This document shows, one piece after another, positions 58,075 to 64,000 of a stretch of 64,000 nucleotides of DNA (position 1 is its first letter; each line of letters starts with the position of its first letter). The notes beneath the pieces were generated by a model that was not told where the DNA came from, searched no databases, and worked only from the letters and a program-made list of their open reading frames with translations. The position numbers and the translations under genes were made by a program. The stretch comes from Haematococcus lacustris (taxonomy: Eukaryota; Chlorophyta; Chlorophyceae; Chlamydomonadales; Haematococcaceae), in the NCBI GenBank assembly GCA_030144725.1, contig JASKMD010000018.1:3205114-3269113 (forward strand), in the 5' to 3' direction.

Positions 58075-59375
58075 TCATGCTGAACCATTGCTGCCGGCTG
58101 CCTTCTGCTGTGTGCCGGCTGCTGGCTGTGAGGCGGCGTCAGCACCAGCAGCCTGCACAGTGATGCGCCTGGGTTGGGGTGGCGCACGTGGCTCCTTGGG
58201 GCTGCGGGGGAGCAGTAGGCAGGCAAGCAGCAGGTCAGGTGGCTGCGGTGCACTCACGACCAGCTGCTGCTGCAGGGGCTGTCAGCTGCCTCTGGCTGTG
58301 CAATCCAGCCCAGCACCACTGCTAGCAGCCTGGCTCTGCCACAGCCGGTGCAGGGCCAGTCAGCCCACTCACATGTCCACGGTCAGCACACCGTTGTCAA
58401 TGCAGGCGCTGATGTTGTCAGGCTTGGCGTCCTCAGGCAGCACAAAGGCGCGAGTGAAGCGAGTGGAACTGCAGGCAGGCAGGTGTCAGGCACAGCAGCA
58501 ATGGAGGGGACAGCAGTAGGAGCAGCAGGAAGGAGAGGAGCAGGGAGAGGAGCAAGGGGGGCTTGGTGCAGGCCATGATTGCTGATTGCATGGTGGCATG
58601 CCCTGGCAATGAGCTGGCACGCAGCCAGCAGGCCCATGGTGCATAAGCTAGCATGTCTTGCCACATTTGATCATAGCATCTCTGGTCAGCAGGTGGGCAC
58701 AGCCGGCAGCCCGCCCAGTAGCCAGTCCGCCTTCTCAGCCCACCCCTAGCTGCCTGCCCTGCCTTGGCGCAGCACACCCCAGCTGGCCCACCCACCGTGC
58801 GCTCCCGCCTGTGCGTCTTGACCCCGCCCTCCTCGTGCTTGTCCTGGCGACTGCTCTTCTTCTCGCCGCTGACCACCAGGGTGTCGCCCTGCAGCTCCAC
58901 ATGCACCTGCTCAGGGCTGAAGCCAGGGGCGTCTGCACCAGGCACACAGCCACACACAGGCACGCATCAGCCAGCAGCGCAAGGGGCTGGCCCGCTCTGC
59001 TGCCCTGGCGCCACTGCTGCTGCCTCGTTTGTGAGTGGAGGGCTGCTGGGTGCCAGCAGTGCAGGCAGGTCCATGCTGCTGGTGGGTGCCCAGTACTTGC
59101 CTGCCACTAGGCTGTAGCGGTCTGCGGGCACCAGGGCAGGCAGCGCAGCAAGGCGTCAGTCACTGGGCAGCTGCTCTCTGTGCGCCAGCCTGGGTAGTGT
59201 GTGCGCAAGGCTCACCCTTGTGCTCGTGGATGTCCATGGGGTACAGGCCGCCGGAGGGGAAGGCGGCGTCAAAGCCCTTGCCCGGCATCATTGCGCCGAA
59301 GTAGGGCTGGAAGGCGCGTGAGACGGTGCGCTCAATGTCGCCGAACAGCGGATCGTTGAACAGCTGCAGGGCCAT
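58075..59375 (-). pseudogene. Small heat-shock protein, array copy 4, frameshifted
   Basis: Exons would be 59375-59216, 59121-59101, 58932-58796, 58468-58373 and 58201-58075. Exon 4 is 96 rather than 95 nt: an extra base near its start turns TTCACTCGC into TTCCACTCGC. The frame then reads FHSLHSRLCAA and stops. The product would lose the second half of the alpha-crystallin domain and the ITV motif. Everything else, including the 21-nt microexon and promoter, matches copy 3, so the lesion is recent. A sequencing or assembly error is possible but would have to be copy-specific. Confidence 0.8.
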
Positions 59376-60619
59376 GTGCGTAATGCGACAAGGGGTTGTG
59401 GCGAGGTTGGGTTGACAAAGGGTGCTGTCTTGCGAGATGTGTGCTTTCTTGTCAGGGGGCTTGCGCTTGTATGCGGTGCTGCGGGTCGCGCCCTGACTTT
59501 GAAGGTCGCGTGGTCACTGCTGTGTGACCAGCGTCGCGACATGTCCAGAACCCGCCAGATGCTGCTGGCACCATCCAGACTTTGCGGCCTCTCCGGATGC
59601 TTCCCATGGCCTGGTTGCACAAGGGTTGCAGCTCGCGTGGCGCAGAAAGTCAGTCAGCACCGCAGACTCACAGCCGCCGCCTTTTGCCGCATTGACTCGG
59701 CAGTATCTGGCCTGCCTCATTCGCCTACCCTCCTCCTAGACCAGGCAATACCCTGCTAGCTGAGTGCAGGCCCTGTCTAGGGCAGGCAGCCACGAGCACT
59801 GGGGCTGCCCTTCAGCCTGGCCTGCTGGCTTGAACTCTTTCGCCCCTCTGCTGCATGCCCGAGCCTGGCAGCCAGCGGTGCAGCTGTTGCGGTAGTTTGC
59901 TGCAGTGTGCATTGGGGTGGACGGCTGACCGGCATAGTCAGGCTCATCCTGGCCAAGCTAAGGTGTAGGGCAGTAGCCAGGTCCTAGTGGTGCCCAGCTG
60001 AGGCAGATAGGGGCAGTATTGAAAAGCACCAGGGTGTGCAGCTTGAGGAGCAGAGCCAGGGGCATAGGCTAGCTTGCAGGATGGTTTCTGGGCGCCGACG
60101 GCAAGGCTGTCCACTGCTTGGCACAGCTGCATCACATCTCTTCAAAGCTTGCCCAAGCCGAGATTTGTCAGCACGTGCATTTGTTACACAGCTCTACTCT
60201 ATCCTCATGATCTGCAACACCACGCCAGAGCAGTCGAAGAAACGTCGCTCACCATGTTCATGCTCACAGCATTACATAGACAGATTATTCCCATCATCGC
60301 ATGCATCCTACAACTGCGATAGTCTTCGTCCATTGTGTCGGTGCAACGAACAAGGCGTCGTCACTGTGGCAACATCATCTCGACTTGTTCCGCGACTGAG
60401 CTGAATGGCTAGAGCAGCTGGCTCCGGCAAGCCAATGCCTACATTAGGTCCTCCTGCTATGCATATCGCTACGGGCTGTTCTGCACTGCCTCTCCATCTG
60501 CAAGCGGCATGACCCAAACCAGGTCGCTGTGTCATCCACATGAGGCCAGCACTGCTGACTGTGACTGCATGCCTGCACTGCCAGCAGTGCTAAGCCGACT
60601 ACCCAATCAGCAACATAGG

Positions 60620-61922
60620 TCATGCTGAGCCATTGCTGCCGGCTGCCTTCTGCTGTGTGCCGGCTGCTGGCTGCGAGGCGGCGTCAGCACCAGCAGCCTG
60701 CACAGTGATGCGCCTGGGTTGGGGTGGCGCACGTGGCTCCTTGGGGCTGCGGGGCAGCAGCAGGCAGGCATGCAGCAGGTCAGGCGGCTGCGGTGCTCTC
60801 ACGACCAGCTGCTGCTGCAGGGGCTGTCAGCTGCCTCTGGCTGTGCAATCCAGCCCAGCACCACTGCTAGCAGCCTGGCTCTGCCACAGCCGGTGCAGGG
60901 CCAGTCAGCCCACTCACATGTCCACGGTCAGCACACCGTTGTCAATGCGGGCGCTGATGTTGTCAGGCTTGGCATCCTCAGGCAGCACAAAGGCGCGAGT
61001 GAAGCGAGTGAACTGCAGGCAGGCAGGCGGGAGGCACAGCAGTGGTGGCAGGGACAGCAGCAGCAGCAGCAGCAGCAGGGAGAGGAGCAGGGAGAGGTGC
61101 AAGGTGGGCTTGGTGCAGGCCATGGTTGCTGGTTGCATGGTGGCATGCCCTGGCAATGAGCTGGCATGCAGCCAGCAGGCCCATGGTGCATAAGCTAGCA
61201 TGTCTTGTTGCATTTGATCATAGCATCTCTGGTCAGCAGGTGAGCACAGCCGGCAGCCCGCCCAGTAGCCAGTCCGCCTTCCCAGCCCACCTCTAGCTGC
61301 CTGACCTGCCCTGGCGCGGCACACCCCAGCTGGCCCACCCACCGTGCGCTCCCGCCTGTGCGTCTTGACCCCGCCCTCCTCGTGCTTGTCCTGGCGACTG
61401 CTCTTCTTCTCGCCGCTGACCACCAGGGTGTCGCCCTGCAGCTCCACATGCACCTGCTCAGGGCTGAAGCCAGGGGCGTCTGCACCAGGCACACAGCCAC
61501 ACACAGGCACGCATCAGCCAGCAGCGCAAGGGGCTGGCCCGCTCTGTTGCCCTGGCGCCACTGCTGCTGCCTCGTTTGTGAGTGGAGGGCTGGTGGGTGC
61601 CAGCAGTGCAGGCAGGTCCATGCTGCTGGTGGGTGCCCAGTACTTGCCTGCCACTAGGCTGTAGCGGTCTGCGGGCACCAGGGCAGGCAGCGCAGCAAGG
61701 CGTCAGTCACTGGGCAGATGCTCTCTGTGCGCCAGCCTGGGTAGTGTGTGCGCAAGGCTCACCCTTGTGCTCGTGGATGTCCATGGGGTACAGGCCGCCG
61801 GAGGGGAAGGCGGCGTCAAAGCCCTTGCCCGGCATCATTGCGCCGAAGTAGGGCTGGAAGGCGCGCGAGACGGTGCGCTCAATGTCGCCGAACAGCGGAT
61901 CGTTGAACAGCTGCAGGGCCAT
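60620..61922 (-). CDS. Small heat-shock protein, array copy 5
   Basis: Exons 61922-61763, 61668-61648, 61479-61343, 61012-60918 and 60746-60620; 179 residues. Like copy 1 it has Arg in SARIDNG and keeps the 38-bp promoter-side segment, but shares the tail Thr with copies 2-4. Intron 3 carries a CTG-type triplet run (61059-61079) absent from copies 1-4. Confidence 0.9.
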
Positions 61923-63203
61923 GTGCGTGATGCGGCAAGGGGTTGTGGCGAGCTTGGTTTGACAAAGGGTACTGTCTTGCGAGCTGTGTGCTCTCTTGTC
62001 AGGGGACTTGCGCTTGTATGCGGTGCTGCGGGTCGCGCCCTGACTTTGAAGGTCCCGTGGTCACTGCTGTGTGACCAGCATCGCGACATGTCCAGAACCC
62101 GCCAGATGCTGCTGGCACCATCCAGACTCTGCGGCCTCTCCGGATGCTTCCCATGGCCTGCTGCACAGGGGCGGCAGCTCGCGTGGCGCAGAAAGTCAGT
62201 CAGCACCGCAGACTCCCGCTGGGATGGTTGTTATGGCCGACAGTCCGCGACTCACAGCCGCCGCCTTTTGCCGCATTGACTCGGCAGTATCTGGCCTGCC
62301 TCATTCGCCTACCCTCCTCCTAGACCAGGCAATACCCTGCTAGCTGAGTGCAGGCCCTGTCTAGGGCAGGCAGCCACTAGCACTGGGGCTGCCCTTCAGC
62401 CTGGCCTGCTGGCTTGAACCCTTTCGCCCCTCTGCTGCATGCCCGAGCCTGGCAGCCAGCGGTGCAGCTGTTGCGGTAGTTTGCTGCAGTGTGCATTGGG
62501 GTGGACGGCTGACCGGCATAGTCAGGCTCATCCTGGCCAAGCTAAGGTGTAGGGCAGTAGCCAGGTCCTAGTGGTGCCCAGCTGAGGCAGATAGGGGCAG
62601 TATTGAAAAGCACCAGGGTGTGCAGCTTGAGGAGCAGAGCCAGGGGCATAGGCTAGCTTGCAGGATGGTTTCTGGGCGCCGACGGCAAGGCTGTCCACTG
62701 CTTGGCACAGCTGCATCACATCTCTTCAGAGCTTGCCCAAGCCGAGATTTGTCAGCACGTGCATTTGTTACACAGCTCTACTCTATCCTCATGATCTGCA
62801 ACACCACGCCAAAGCAGTCGAAGAAACGTCGCTCACCATGTTCATGCTCACAGCATTACATAGACAGATTATTCCCATCATCGCATGCACCCTACAACTG
62901 CGATAGTCTTCGTCCATTGTGTCGGTGCAACGAACAAGGCGTCGTCACTGTGGCAACATCATCTCGACTTGTTCCGCGACTGAGCTGAATGGCTAGAGCA
63001 GCTGGCTCCGGCAAGCCAATGCCTACATTAGGTCCTCCTGCTATGCATATCGCTACGGGCTGTTCTGCACTGCCTCTCCATCTGCAAGCGGCATGACCCA
63101 AGCCAGGTCGCTGTGTCATCCACATGAGGCCAGCACTGCTGACTGTGACTGCATGCCTGCACTGCCAGCAGTGCTAAGCCGACTACCCAATCAGCAACAT
63201 AGG

Positions 63204-64000
63204 TCATGCTGAGCCATTGCTGCCGGCTGCCTTCTGCTGTGTGCCGGCTGCTGGCTGCGAGGCGGCGTCAGCACCAGCAGCCTGCACAGTGATGCGCCTG
63301 GGTTGGGGTGGCGCACGTGGCTCCTTGGGGCTGCGGGGCAGCAGCAGGCAGGCATGCAGCAGGTCAGGCGGCTGCGGTGCTCTCACGACCAGCTGCTGCT
63401 GCAGGGGCTGTCAGCTGCCTCTGGCTGTGCAATCCAGCCCAGCACCACTGCTAGCAGCCTGGCTCTGCCACAGCCAGTGCAGGGCCAGTCAGCCCACTCA
63501 CATGTCCACGGTCAGCACACCGTTGTCAATGCGGGCGCTGATGTTGTCAGGCTTGGCATCCTCAGGCAGCACAAAGGCGCGAGTGAAGCGAGTGAACTGC
63601 AGGCAGGCAGGCGGGAGGCACAGCAGTAGTGGCAGGGACAGCAGCAGCAGCAGCAGCAGCAGCAGGGAGAGGAGCAGGGAGAGGTGCAAGGTGGGCTTGG
63701 TGCAGGCCATGGTTGCTGGTTGCATGGTGGCATGCCCTGGCAATGAGCTGGCATGCAGCCAGCAGGCCCATGGTGCATAAGCTAGCATGTCTTGTTGCAT
63801 TTGATCATAGCATCTCTGGTCAGCAGGTGAGCACAGCCGGCAGCCCGCCCAGTAGCCAGTCCGCCTTCCCAGCCCACCTCTAGCTGCCTGACCTGCCCTG
63901 GCGCGGCACACCCCAGCTGGCCCACCCACCGTGCGCTCCCGCCTGTGCGTCTTGACCCCGCCCTCCTCATGCTTGTCCTGGCGGCTGCTCTTCTTCTCGC
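63204..64000 (-). CDS. Small heat-shock protein, array copy 6 (3' part; 5' end outside window)
   Basis: Exons 63330-63204 and 63596-63502 are complete, and exon 3 runs from 63930 past the window edge. Reading frames are intact so far. The intron 3 triplet run is longer than in copy 5. The array therefore continues to the right of this window. Confidence 0.88.

Larger units (their letters stand above)
49572..64000. repeat. Tandem array of 2.54-2.58-kb small HSP units (five full, sixth cut by window end)
   Basis: Unit starts, marked by CCCTGTCTAGGGCAGGCAGC, fall near 49572, 52144, 54686, 57228, 59771 and 62355, giving periods of 2572, 2542, 2542, 2543 and 2584. Units 2-4 form a nearly identical block: they share a 38-bp promoter-side deletion and an Arg-to-Cys change in exon 4. 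Units 1 and 5 lack both changes; unit 6 shares the Arg, but its promoter lies outside. Each unit holds one reverse-strand small HSP gene plus about 1.2 kb of spacer. Confidence 0.95.

Noticed and set aside
49572..64000. Small HSP units as pure assembly duplication
   Set aside because: Copies differ by shared substitutions, a 38-bp deletion, triplet-run length and a frameshift, forming sensible subgroups.

Overview
This is nuclear DNA of a green alga, most likely a chlorophycean of the Chlamydomonas/Volvox/Haematococcus type. Evidence: G+C-rich sequence, intron-dense genes with short exons and GT-AG (some GC-AG) introns, TGTAA poly(A) signals behind several genes, a plastid VIPP1 gene, HSP22-type small heat-shock proteins and a tubulin-ligase-like gene. 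The species cannot be fixed from the window. A 500-base run of N (5913-6412) shows it is a draft scaffold. All exon models were built by hand from splice consensus, reading phase and family motifs; where lengths are given, the exons sum to whole codons.

Layout. 0-1.6 kb: 3' half of VIPP1 (+). 3.9-5.6 kb: a single-copy divergent small HSP gene (+). 6.4-10.1 kb: a hAT-like transposase relic split by a fresh 1.58-kb LTR element with identical LTRs and a 5-bp target duplication. 10.5-12.0 kb: a terminal-inverted-repeat element, part of which recurs inverted near 38.5 kb. 12.8-14.7 kb: Mediator subunit MED6 (-). 14.5-26.5 kb: a tandem array of 2.8-2.9-kb units. Each of the four full units carries an intact six-exon gene (-) for a secreted 175-residue Ala/Gln/Ser-rich repeat protein. 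The first unit starts inside genuine MED6, and decayed copies of MED6 exon 1 follow each of the four genes. 27.7-34.6 kb: a 1918-residue low-complexity/coiled-coil protein (-). 35.1-38.0 kb: a Fanzor (eukaryotic TnpB-like RNA-guided nuclease) gene (+) with an N-terminal nuclear-localisation exon, an Asp-Glu-Asp RuvC triad in the eukaryotic rearranged form, and an apparently missing zinc ribbon. 38.1-39.1 kb: an element with long inverted repeats. 39.8-40.0 kb: mitochondrial bL33 (-). 40.4-42.7 kb: a hydrophobic/coiled-coil protein (+). 43.4-49.1 kb: a tubulin-tyrosine-ligase-like (TTLL) enzyme (+). 49.6-64.0 kb: a second tandem array of 2.54-2.58-kb units, each with a five-exon small HSP gene (-). 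Five copies are whole, one of them frameshifted, and a sixth runs off the window.

The genes do not form one pathway. They are ordinary housekeeping genes (VIPP1, MED6, bL33, TTLL) interleaved with two local gene amplifications and several mobile elements. The most notable items are the Fanzor gene, the secreted repeat-protein array that dragged MED6 exon 1 along, and a 21-nt microexon shared by the single-copy and arrayed small HSP genes.
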